This document shows positions 38,585 to 49,247 of a stretch of DNA of 64,000 nucleotides, one piece after another. Position numbers and translations under genes: made by a program. Under the pieces are notes generated by a model. It worked only from the letters and a program-made list of their open reading frames with translations. It was not told where the DNA came from and searched no databases. Source of the stretch: Rhabdornis inornatus (taxonomy: Eukaryota > Chordata > Aves > Passeriformes > Rhabdornithidae); contig VWZS01004380.1 of the NCBI GenBank assembly GCA_013397075.1, positions 744,001 through 808,000 of the forward strand. Reading direction: 5' to 3'. The stretch's first letter is position 1; every line of letters starts with the position of its first letter.

Positions 38585-41500
38585 TCACATTTCATTGGTA
38601 ATTGGCATTTGCTGCCCGTTTGCTGGGAGGTAAGGCTGACCTCCCAGTAGCTTCTGAGGGTAGACTCATGCACCACAGAGCCATTGAAGTAATGAATTTC
38701 CCTTTATGAACAAAATTCAGTGCTAATTTTTATTATCTGATTTGCACCTATGTTTTAGGCAAATTTTCCTGCAGTACATCCCTGAACAATCAGTGGAGAG
38801 AGGTGAGTGTCTACTGGAGATGTTGATCCAGGTCACCTAAGGCAAGCATTGAGCCACTAGACTCACACACGTGCCATCTAAAGTGGCTTAAAACTGTATT
38901 TCTACAACAGTTAAACCTTTCTAAGACCATTCCTTTATTCTTATTTCTGGGTGCATGGTCCTGCCTCCTTCCCATGTGCTTGCTGTGCTGTTCATCCCAT
39001 CAGTCATGGAAGGGACTTAGTCTGAAGATCACTAATGCTTCAATAAAAAATGAACAGTGCTTTGCCATCTTAGCTCTACAAATCAGTCAACTGCAGGATT
39101 ACATGAATGCCAACACAAGGGAGGGGGAGGAAACTGCAGCATGCATGGGGAAAGGAGGGGACTGTAGTAACTCCCACTCAGCCTGAACTATGGTGAAACC
39201 ACCCCTAAAGTGCAGGATCCCAACGTCTTTATCTCTTGTCCCAGTAGAGATTTCCAAGCTGATTCTGCAGCTAATTTGTTTTTAACAGCCTTCTTATTAC
39301 TTAGTGCACTGACTGCTTTGGTGCCAATTGTCGTGTAAGGTTAGTAGTGCTTTACTTCCTAGAGGAAAAGGAGGATTGATTTCCCATAATGTGCAAGACA
39401 GCAAATACATTTTTAATGTAGTTGGTTCTTTATTAGGGCAAATGGTCAATGGGAATTGTTTGAAGAATTTAGTTGTTCTATTTCATGTTGTTTCTTCTTT
39501 TGCCTTAATTCTTGTGGATTCTTCTTTTCACTTTGAAGTATATCATTTGAGGTGGGCTGCTTAAATCAGCTTCTCAAAATGCTCTTTATTCTGGCAAAGC
39601 AATTATAAACATAGAGAAAGTTAGTATGTGTCTAGAGCAAGTGGCAGGATGAGGAAAGGAGAAAAGAATCAGTTCAAACAATTACAGACAGTGAGTAAAA
39701 AATTTATGTGTCCGGGAAAACTGAAGAAAAACAAACATCAGTGCAAATCTGCTGCTTCATGTAAATATATATTTAATGCACTGTTTCAGTTGAATACAAT
39801 CAGAGAATAGTAAAAGATTTTGAGGAATAGTCCCTAAACCGGTGTATTGGTGAAACACACTGCAGTAAACTGATGTGAAGAGGAATTCTGTATGTATTTG
39901 GATGCCGTCATCTTGTTTCCAGCAAGCTTTCAAAAATTATACATTGTTGTTGCAAGGTCAAACAACTCATCAGCAAAACCACAGTCAGATTTCTGCAAAG
40001 ACCAGCTCGATGATGCACAAACGCACGATACATTCATGTGTTGCTTGAAACCCACAATGTTCAGCTCATAAGGCGTTTGCAATTGTGAGATTATTGTCTC
40101 AGTTTTAAGACACCTTTTTTTAAATTTATTTTCGCTTTTTTCATCACTATTTATTGTTTATTAGTTAAACTTCCATTGCTTTGTTTGGAATAGGTCAGAG
40201 GAAGACCAAATCTAGACAGCTTTTGTATTTGCCTGTTCTTGTTATTTTGCACCTGCTATCGTGGTATCCTCACTTACATAAACCTAGTAACAGAAACTTT
40301 ATTATTAACACCTTTGTAACATTAGTCCTAAAGTCCTAAAAATAGGTATGTATTAAATATAGGATGTTTGTGAGTAGGATGCAGTGTCAAAAGCAACTAC
40401 GACATTTTCATCTCAAGGGCTTTAAAACCAGGAAGCACTTCATAAAGGACTGTAGAAAAGCCACAAGGCTCACAGCTTTAGGAGCCATCAATATTAATTG
40501 GGACCCTATAAGATCATCTACTGTCATATCACAGTAAATCACTTTCTGGCAAGGGCAGAATTTTTTCAAAGCCCAGGAATCTGCTGGCAGATAACAGGCA
40601 GCCACAGCCTGTGTTATCTGAGAGTGCATGCTTTAGCTTTTGCAGCTGGAGGGGCTGAGCTTCACATCCCCTGCTTGGATTTCACAGAGCTCAGATGTGT
40701 AACTAGTTTGTTCAGTGATTCCTAAAATGCAAGCCAGTGTGAAAAATGAAATTATATTAGTCAAGGAAGTGTTTCACAGGCAGGGAGAGTGGCTGAGCCA
40801 TGCTGCCATCGCCAGCACCACACACTGACCCCGGGCTGTGTGTGACAGCTGTTTGGGCTGTGCTTTTATCACCCCAGCCCCTCAAGACCCTCACTGCACA
40901 GCAGCTCTCCCTCTTCTGTACTATTTTTTCCTACCAGACTGTAAGGCCACCCTTTTGATGGCACAGCCCTCTGACCTTTAACTGCAAGCAGGCACACAGG
41001 GGCTTTTCATTCCCAAAGGCTGGCACATGCAGCTCCCTTCCTTTCTGCTCCTCAAGCAGCTCTTCCCTTAGGGCCTTCTGACTCCAGCTCCAGCCAGCAG
41101 CCAGCTCTTCCTTCAAGTCCATGCAGGCTTTGGTTCAGAGTCTGATGGTTTTTAGGCAGTGCCTCAAAACTCCTGCAGGGCAGAGCTGTGGGACGGTGCT
41201 GTGTCCAAGGGGAGATGGCTGCCCTTGGAAGTGACAAACCCAAGGGTGACACAAAGGTGCCTTCTGTTGCCAGTCCTGATCAAGGCAGTGCTTCTAATTC
41301 TTGCTCAAATGGCTACTCCAAAAGGCAAAAATGCTCTGTTTCTAAATAATTCCAGGCACTTTTAGAAAAAAGGGTAATTAAAGTTTTAAAGTGTAAAAAA
41401 CAAAAGGTTTTTTGGTAACCTTTGTGCCTCAAAGCACAGTGACACCTTGGATTTACTGTTGAGATTTCAAAACCACTATTTTAATATATTTTGGTAAATA

Positions 41501-42987
41501 CACATAAAATATGAAAATTCATCATCAAAGAATATGCATAAAATAGTTCTCATTTACATTGCAGACTTAAGAGAATTCAGAATAATTTTAGCAACTGGGA
41601 CATCAATGATGCTAAGCTAAATGAATATAGGACAAAGAATCTTGAAGTATATTATTTTAATTTACTTCTTTAGAAATCATAATGAAAAGCAATAATAAAC
41701 ACAATACAATAGAACTTTTCTGTAAGCTTTTCTCTTCAATAGTTTTATGCCTGTAGAGGTATCTAAACAAATGGTCTATACATTTTTGCTATGTCACAGA
41801 ATTAATACAGAACCATCACTGACTTCCAGCCTAGGCTTTTATATTTCACCTCTGTATTGCCATGGCATTTCCACAGCATGCTGCAATGCCAGGAATCTCT
41901 CCTTTTTCTCTCTGTGTATTCAAGCCTTTGTGTTATTTGCTTTTACAAAATACATCATTCTGTTCCCAGAAAGCCTTGAAGATTGCATTCTTCTCTGAGT
42001 CAGAGAGTTATTTCACAAAATATTCTGCTACTTTTTTTAAAGCAAGGAAGCTCTGTTTTGTCTTTCTATAGTAATTTTGTTTTTCCATTTTTTTGAGAGT
42101 TTTGGTACATAAGATCCGTGTAGAAGGGCTGTGCTTATGCAGTGGATCATCAACAAGTGCTTGCTGTGGTGTCATTTTAAAACATCTGATGTGTGTGTGC
42201 ACCATATCCAGTGTACTGAGGGATGTCTTGGATGATATATACAAATTTTTCCAAAAGAAACATATAATAGAGCATTCAAAAATACTAAGCAAAGTGTATT
42301 CACATAATGTTGCCTGATATGTAGAGCTGATAAATGGAAACAGGAAGATATTTATCAAGTGATTTTAAGGGCATTTCACTTACTATGTTAAAGTGAGAAT
42401 ATAGGAACATCAGTGCTGAAGGGGAAAAGCTCTAAGCACAGGCTTGGGCTCAAGGCTATATGGGTTATTAGTTCAGAGTAATGCACAGAGCAGGTCCATC
42501 CTCCAGAGCTGGCCCTACCTGGATGGGGTGTACATCCAGGCCTGGCTCCTGGTTGTAGCAATCTTAGGTTTGCTCCTGCATTTGCCAGCTTAAGCCGTAT
42601 CTGTCTGAAAGGCTAGTGATGTTGATGCAAGAAGAAAAAGGCAGCGAAGCAGGAGAGCCAAAAGCAGAAAGCTGCCCACCTCACCTTATCTGAGAGATCC
42701 CTGCCCTTGGGGCAGTGGCTAAACCAGCTTCAAACCCTGGCAGTTTAGAGCCTGGCACAGAAAGGAGATGCAGACCCAGGTCTGGGTGCAGCAGTACTGC
42801 TGGCTTCAGCCTGCCTCCCAGTGTGGGCAGCTCCGGGGTGGGAACCTGTGGGAGCAGGGCTGTGGGGCAGCAAATGGAACAAAACTTTCCATTTAAATTT
42901 GCCTTTGTTAATGAGTCACTGTCCACAGCTCCTGCTGCTTTTATTTTCCTGCAGGAATGTGTTTTCATGGTTTTAACTGTGCTTGAA

Positions 42988-43262
42988 TCAATCACAGGAC
43001 CACAGAATGGTCAGGGTTGGAAGGGGTCTGCTCCTCCAAACCCCTGCTAAAGCAGCTTTGCACAGGATCACGTCTGGATGGGTTTCAAATATCTCCAGAG
43101 ATAGAGACTCCACAGCCTCTCTGGGCAGCCCATTCCAGTGCTCTGTCATCCTCAAAGGACAGAAGATTTTCCTCATTCTCAGATGGAACTTCCTGCTTGC
43201 CAGTCCGTGCCTGTTGCCCCTTGTCCTGTTGCTGAGCACTGCTTTAAAGAGCCTGTCCCAAT
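42988..43262 (-). mobile_element. CR1 LINE 3' fragment (minus orientation)
   Basis: From the left the fragment shows the reverse complement of the CR1 3' end: ATCACAGGACCACAGAATGG, GGGTTGGAAGGGG, then CTCTCTGGGCAGCCCATTCCA, with AGTGCTCTGTCATCCTC following, then TTGCCCCTTGTCCTGTTGCTG. It is 5'-truncated and ends in a block corresponding to AGAGCCTGTCCC. It lies 1.2 kb upstream of the next CELSR1 exon, in inverse orientation to the CR1 tail 1.3 kb downstream of that exon. Boundaries are good to about 10-15 bases. Confidence 0.92.
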
Positions 43263-43590
43263 GTAGTTGTATCGTCTGGTGGCAAGTGATCATGCAAACA
43301 CTAGAGTGTTAGAAATGTATTCCTTCAGCTGATTGTGTTGAGCAGTATTGCTCTACATTGATTTGTCAGACACCATTACTGAGTTAAATTCAACTGTATA
43401 TGCCACCTCCAGTTTCTCTGAACAGTTTTACATGTGGGATGTGAACATGCTTTATACTGTAGGAAGACACATGTCAAAACACTAATGTTAACTAATTAAC
43501 TCACACAGAGGGTTTGGCTTTCTGTACAATGATTAATTCAGCAGCTGCTTTTGTCCCAACCACTGCAGATTTTTTAAAATTAATATAATC

Positions 43591-43609
43591 TTAAAAATAC
43601 GGTATTTTT
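43591..43609. repeat. Small AT-rich palindrome
   Basis: AAAAATAC (43593-43600) and GTATTTTT (43602-43609) are exact reverse complements around one G. This is a minor hairpin in AT-rich intron 2 sequence and may be chance. Confidence 0.6.
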
Positions 43610-44440
43610 TAAAAATTGGGATTTATTCTCAGATTCTGGGCAAGCACAGGACAAAACCCCATGGCATGCATACAAAGCAAGACACCACATTCGTTAATAT
43701 TGATTTAACACATCTTACTACATGCTTTGGGGGTGAATAAAGGCAAAGTATTTAGGGTTGAAACAACTTTAGCAAGTGGCAGACAGAATTCTTAACTTCT
43801 GTGGAGAGTTAATGTGCCCTTCTCCAAAGGGTTCAGAAAATGGTCATCGCCTGCAGGATGCATGTGTGGGAAAAGGTGGAAACAATCCCTATGTCATCTG
43901 TATCCTGCTTATTCTTGCTATAGACATTTTGAGAGCTTTGTCATTATCTCAGCCGTGTCCTGCTGCAACCATGGGCAGCAGCACCAAATTACATTCAAGA
44001 CAAAGTGCAACCATTTATCTGTTTTACACGATTTTCAACTGTAGTGAAACACCAAAACAATTTACACATATTTTGGTTGACAGAGTATGTACAGAGTTTT
44101 TACCTCCTCCCATCTAGATCTGTCTGTCACCAGTTCTGTATTTGTCAGTCAGTTTGGAAGCAGCCAAGGAATCTGTAAACCATGGGCCAATGTTGTTGGA
44201 TATTTGCAAGAGAATTGCTCAGCAAATCATATTCTGCACTTCCCTGAAAATTCAGACTTGAAGAAGATGCAGCATCCTTACCCCCAGCAACCACAGGCAT
44301 TTACCTCAGTTGCTGTGGGGATGAGGTGTAGAGTTTGGGAGCAGCTTAACCTGCAGCAGCACCACTTGTGTAGCTCAGTGTCACAGCTTGGTGCTGGGGT
44401 GAGGTGTCACCTTCCCTGATGTCTGCTTGTCCCCTTGCAG

Positions 44441-44663
44441 GAGAGTACTGCGAGGTGAACGCGCGCTCCGGCCGCTGCGCGCCGGGGGTGTGCAAGAACG
44501 GAGGGACCTGCGTCAACCTGCTCATCGGGGGCTTCAAGTGCGAGTGCCCCCCGGGCGAGTACGAGCGGCCCTACTGCGAGATGACCACCAGGAGCTTCCC
44601 CCCTCAGTCCTTCATCACCTTCAAGGGGCTGCGCCAGCGCTTCCACTTCACCGTCTCCCTCAT
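44441..44663 (+). CDS. CELSR1: CELSR1 coding exon (probably exon 3): end of EGF-like 2, EGF-like 3, start of laminin G 1
   Basis: This 223-bp exon completes the split Gly codon from the previous exon (G|GA), continues GEYCEV, and ends on the first two bases of a codon at CTCAT|GTAAGT. EGF-like 3 is complete, with cysteines in RC, GVC, GTC, FKC, EC and YC spacing (SGRCAPGVCKNGGTC is plain). The laminin G domain starts with TTRSFPPQSFITFKGLRQRF. These blocks match my recollection of CELSR1 closely. The exon is dense in CpG (about 21 in 200 bp), with strongly GC-biased third positions, so it stands out sharply from the introns. The acceptor is of NAGNAG type (CAG|GAG). Using the second AG would drop three bases, merging Gly-Glu into Glu. 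Skipping the exon would shift the frame, since 223 is not a multiple of three. Confidence 0.96.
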
Positions 44664-45920
44664 GTAAGTCCCACCAGGGAAGGGTTCTGTGGCTGCTGCC
44701 TTCTCACTTGAGCTCAGGGCTGTTTGTCACCTACTGAAACCCACCAAGGCCCATCCCTGAAGTCACTGCAGGGATTTCTGACTGTGACCCATATGAGCAG
44801 GGCATAGCCATATTATTTGAAAGCATTTGATTTTCAGCCCTGTTGTGAATGTTTCTGAGTTGCTGAGTCACGACCTTCCCTGTTGTGACACGGGGTGATG
44901 GAGCGGGGAGGAGGGATGCCAGGACCATTCTGGCCACCCATCAGCAGCCTTCAGCCACAGAAGTGCCAGGGTGGATGTGGGGTTTGACACTTCTACTAGC
45001 TGGGCCTTTGGCTTCCTGACTTTCAGAACCAATCTGTTCGTGCTCCTTGTTTGGGAGCACTCCTCCCATCTCCTGTTTCCCCACCTGTGAGAGGACCTGG
45101 GCATGTCAGACCATGGCTGAGTCTGGTCCTTCTCAGATTCTTGCTTTCCAGTGGTCCCTAGCCTTGGGCTTGGGACAATCCCAGCTGATCCAGCTCCTCA
45201 CTTAGCTCCTTCTGGCCTTCACACCCAGGTCCTGTGTCTGGTCCCATCTCAGCTCCCAGGCACTAGTAGTCTCATCCCCACCCCATCTGCCCCAACATCC
45301 CCATGTTGGGCAGTCTTCTTCTGGGCTCTCACCTTTCCCCTGGGGGAGTTCAGGTAGGCAAGGAGGAGCAGTGATAGCAGCCACAGTCATGGGCAAGGGC
45401 TCTTCCTCACATGGGAAAAACCCTTCTTCTGGAGAGAACTTCTTGGGTCAGGCATAGGGCTTGCTTGGTGTGGAGCCAGAGCTCCAGGTGTCACACCGAT
45501 GCCTCTTCTGTGGGGAGGGGGTGGGATTACAGCTTTCACACGGTTTAGCTGGTCAGGATTGACTTTTGGTTCTCCCTTACAGCTGACTGTGAGTAAACAA
45601 CACAAAATGTTTTAATCCTGATCCCAAAGAGCAGAGCTGGGAATTTTTTGATAGGTACAACAGCAGCTGCAAGTGCAGACCTGTTTGTGTATCTGTCCAG
45701 AGAAAGTGCTCAGGGAGGTCAGACAGGCTTCAGGCTTGTCCCCTCCTGCACCCAGCCATTACCTGGTGTTTCACATCTGTCAGGAGCCAGGTCACTTTTT
45801 TACAGCATGTTTTTGAGTATTATCCTTTAGCATAGTTTACTTTCGTGAACTAAGATCCCAGAGAGACTCCCCCTGTAATGCTTCTGTTAATATAAGTAAG
45901 TAATGCACCATCCTTGTAAA

Positions 45921-46055
45921 TGTTCAAGGCCAGGCTGGATGAGACTTGGAGCAGCTTAGTCTAGTGGAAAGTGTCCCTGTCCATTTGTTGGGGTTTGGTA
46001 CTAGATGGTCCTTATGGTCGCTTCCAGCCCAAACCATTCTATCATTTTATGATTT
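45921..46055 (+). mobile_element. CR1 LINE 3' terminus (plus orientation)
   Basis: Clear CR1 3' blocks follow in order: TTCAAGGCCAGGCTGGATGA, GTCTAGTGGAAAGTGTCCCTG, GGTACTAGATGGTCCTTA, and GCTTCCAGCCCAAACCATTC, closed by the octamer-like TATCATTTTATGAT. The fragment is about 135 bp and heavily 5'-truncated, the usual state of CR1. Confidence 0.93.
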
Positions 46056-47499
46056 CTACCATTTTATCTTTCATCTGCCTTAATCCTACAGTCAAAATTT
46101 TATGGATTCTTGAGATTTTGGTTAAATCAGAAAGCACAGACGTGATTTGCACACAAGCCAAGGGAAGGGAGAGTTGCGGTTTGAAGATTGTTTTAGAGCA
46201 TGAGGTCTGAGTACACAGAGAAACTGAGGAGCAAAAGGCTCTGCTGGATTTGTCAGCCCCATGGTGAGAGCAAACAAAGGTGCAGTCTGGGCTGGCTGCC
46301 AGCATGAATTGCCTGCACTACCCTTCACTTGTCCCCTCAGCCATGAGGTGTCATTTTTCAGGCTTTTGGAAAGAGAGCTTTGACGTTTAGGATGCTTCAA
46401 GTTAAAATTACTCAAATGTCCTGTGTAGTGTTATTGAGAAATAGCAAAGTACTGTACAAAGTTAGTCCTTACACTAGGGTTTCTTCACCATCTTTAGAAT
46501 GATAATGGCTTATTTAGTCATGAGCTAAACACTACTTAGTCCACAGTGTGACTATAAGAATTCTAGGCCATTATGAGGTTCATCCCCCACTTTCTGGAAT
46601 GGCAACATATTTAGCTTTTCATACCTGAAGTTTACTTTTATTTAAACTAGCTGTTATTTCAGCTTTTATTATCCTTCAGTGGAGGAGGAAAACATTATGT
46701 GAGGATCAGCAAGAATTAGCAGTTTGACTGCTAACGATGATGATTTGCAATTACGTATTTTGTGATTTGGGAGGATTCATAAAATCCCAGGGTGTCCAGT
46801 TTCCCTCGGCCTCAAGTGACTCATGATCCACTCCTAGCAAAGAGCAGAATATTTTCATTGTCCAGTCTCATAACTAAAATGTTTTTTAAAGTATTTAGGT
46901 TACTGACCGTGCATGTCTTTCTGCACCCAATATTATGTATCTTCCTTGCTTAATTCCAGCACTTACTACTCCTTCACTCCAAGAAACACTGTTAGTGAAG
47001 AGGTTTTCTCATTGTTTATGCAAAATTCTGTAAGAAAGAGAGTCTTTTGTTTACTGTGTCATGAAATGAAATATTTCCCTTCCGTTAAAAAACAGTATTT
47101 TCTTCCCCCAGCTGGTGGGTGATAACCAGACAAGATCAAAAGCAGTAGTGCTTTTAACAATGAGTATAATACAAAAGTTGCTTTTGACTTTTGTCAAGTG
47201 GCAAAGAATGGAACTGTGCACAGATAAAGAAATATACAAAATGGCTTAAAAATGTAATAGTTGAATAAATGATGGTTTCATACTTAAAATTATGGTAGGA
47301 AATTATAAGAATATGAGAAAATATATTCAAGCGGAACTAAGCTTCCTGTTATTGCTCCCAGAGTAAATCTTCCTGCCTACTGAAGAAGCACCACTAGTAT
47401 TATTCCCTTTTCCTTTGCTCATATATATTCTGGATAGATGTGATCAAAATATTTGGATGAAGCAGTTATCCATGCAAAAATAGTCTTGGGAAATGTTTT

Positions 47500-47830
47500 A
47501 CAGGAACTGTATTCCTTTAGATGAAATGTTTGATGGTGAAAAATGAAAACTAAATCTGTGTTTTGATAATATTGATATATTTCAATGATATTCTTGCAAT
47601 TAATTTAGTTTGCCTTTTGCTTGTAAAATATTATACTATGATAAACAAACTAGAAATAAATGTGTATTAAAACTAATTAAAAGTAATCAAAACATTAATT
47701 AATATTTTGATGGACTATAATGCATATTTTTGAAATTTGAATTTTACACGAAATATCAAATTTGTGACTTCTGTTTTTTGAACCAGAACAATTTGAATAT
47801 CCTTCAAAAACATTTAAAAATATATGAATA
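47500..47830. other. AT-rich block dense in TAAT/ATTA cores
   Basis: The block is very AT-rich. Homeodomain-type cores cluster at about 47665-47705, including CTAATTAA, GTAATCA and a near-palindromic ATTAATTAAT centred near 47699. This may be a conserved non-coding element, or simply low-complexity AT DNA. The sequence alone cannot decide. Confidence 0.3.
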
Positions 47831-48497
47831 AAATTTCCCACTTCCATGTAGCTCAAATTCTGAAAGGTCTCTACTTAGTGTGATCCACAACATACATATG
47901 TCTGACAAACAACTTCTGGTAAAAAATACTCTTTGTCTTTGAAACTTTTTCTTACAAATACCAACCCTGGTATACTAAAATACTGCTTCATTCCCATTCT
48001 CTGAAATGCAGGTTTTGTTGCATCATGTGAGAGTCTTGCTATTAGACATGATATGACAGGCACAAGAGTCACTTCTTGTGTCCAGGGAAAACAGTTTTCA
48101 TTAGCTGTGTTCAGTATTTCATTCATTTGTAGGAAAAGTGGGTTAATTTAAATCAGGCATATTTCCTGAAGTTCAAGATACAAAATCAGACTAAATTGCC
48201 ATTGGGAAACGCAAGAAATTCCCATGGTTTCTCTCTTTTTCTCTCTTTATCTAATATTAATCTTTGTAAAAATGTTCATGTGAAGTGTAATATTTTTTTT
48301 GCATTTCTGAGTAGATGAAAGCTGTGTGCAACTCTCCAGAGATAAGAGAATTCAATTAAAAATTATAAAATACTCACAACAAGCAGAAAGTTGAAAAAAA
48401 TGTTCTGTGCTGACAAAAAAATCCCAAAAACACAAGGCTTTTTTAAAAGTGGGATTGCCCCTTTTTCTGCAAGAAAGATACATCCCATATTAGTAGC

Positions 48498-48529
48498 AAA
48501 AAAAACCCAAAAAACCAAAAAAAACCAAA
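48498..48529. repeat. A-rich simple tract (A with CC interruptions)
   Basis: A runs broken by CC or CCC units cover about 32 bases. It is low-complexity sequence. Confidence 0.85.
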
Positions 48530-48556
48530 TGCACCCATTGGTGCTGATCTAGTGAA

Positions 48557-48584
48557 ATTTATTTATTTATTTTTATTTTAATTT
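48557..48584. repeat. (ATTT)n simple repeat
   Basis: Imperfect ATTT units cover about 28 bases shortly after the A-rich tract. Confidence 0.85.
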
Positions 48585-49131
48585 AAGTGTTTATTTTCCT
48601 TCCTCCAAGTGACTGACCTGTTGATTGACTAACTGTGATTTTCTACATGGCGTTATTAAAGTAACTCTTATCTTTCTTTCCCCTTACCTCCCCATCAGGC
48701 TTTTTTAATCAGTTGATGACTGTCCTAGGACCCTGTAGCATTTAGACAGCAAGCAGGCAGCGAGGATCCCCCTTTGATGTGAAAATGCTTTTTAGCTGTC
48801 AGACTGTTTGCAGCGTGCAGTAAGTGCTACTGTTTGGTGAGTGTCACGCACTGCTGCTGCATCTTGTGTCTGCCTAATTTTAGCCCTCATGAGGGTCAGC
48901 AGATCTCTGCAGAGTAGATTTCTGTAATTTCCATCTGCTTGCTTTGTTGATTGTGAAAGAGTAGATTTATCCTGTGGCTGACTCCTCAGTTTCATAATTT
49001 TCTGTCTGAAGATTGATGCAAAGGCTTGTTTATCTGCTAAACACAATGCTGTCTTTCTTCTGGGTGACTTGACCATCAGTCTTTAATCCATAAGCTGTTA
49101 AGCACAGACTATCTCCATGTCTCTGTTCTAG

Positions 49132-49247
49132 GTTTGCAACCAGGGAGAGGAACGCTCTCCTCCTCTACAACGGGCGTTTCAATGAGAAGCACGACTTCAT
49201 TGCCTTGGAGATCATTGAGGAGCAGATCCAGCTCACCTTCTCTGCAG
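49132..49247 (+). CDS. CELSR1: CELSR1 coding exon (probably exon 4): laminin G 1, early strands
   Basis: This 116-bp exon supplies the third base of the Met codon begun in the previous exon. It then reads FATRERNALLLYNGRF followed by NEKHDFIALEIIEEQIQLTF, and ends in phase 1 at TCTGCAG|GTGAGG. The LLLYNGRF and EKHDFIALEI segments are the conserved beta strands of the first CELSR laminin G domain. In this family the domain lies between the EGF modules and contributes to the extracellular stalk. The acceptor is a pyrimidine-rich tract ending in TTCTAG. The exon is short for a window track, and other-frame ORFs over it are shadows. The reading phase fits both neighbours exactly, which is the main support for these boundaries. 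Confidence 0.95.

Larger units (their letters stand above)
23711..44440 (+). other. CELSR1: CELSR1 intron 2 (20.7 kb)
   Basis: The intron begins with the donor GTATGT at 23711 and ends with CCCCTTGCAG at 44431-44440. It is phase 1. It holds four CR1 fragments, an AT-rich hairpin, a GC palindrome, a small CpG cluster and a tetranucleotide repeat, each listed separately. No exon-like segment with splice signals and CELSR coding continuity lies inside. That is expected, because exons 2 and 3 join directly across the second EGF module. Remaining intervals such as 24000-25900, 36100-38500 and 38600-42900 show nothing I can name. Confidence 0.9.
44664..49131 (+). other. CELSR1: CELSR1 intron 3 (4.5 kb)
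   Basis: The intron runs from GTAAGT at 44664 to CTCTGTTCTAG at 49121-49131 and is phase 2. It contains one CR1 3' tail near 46.0 kb, an AT-rich block around 47.2-47.8 kb, and two A/T-rich simple repeats near 48.5 kb. The rest has no recognisable feature. Confidence 0.9.
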
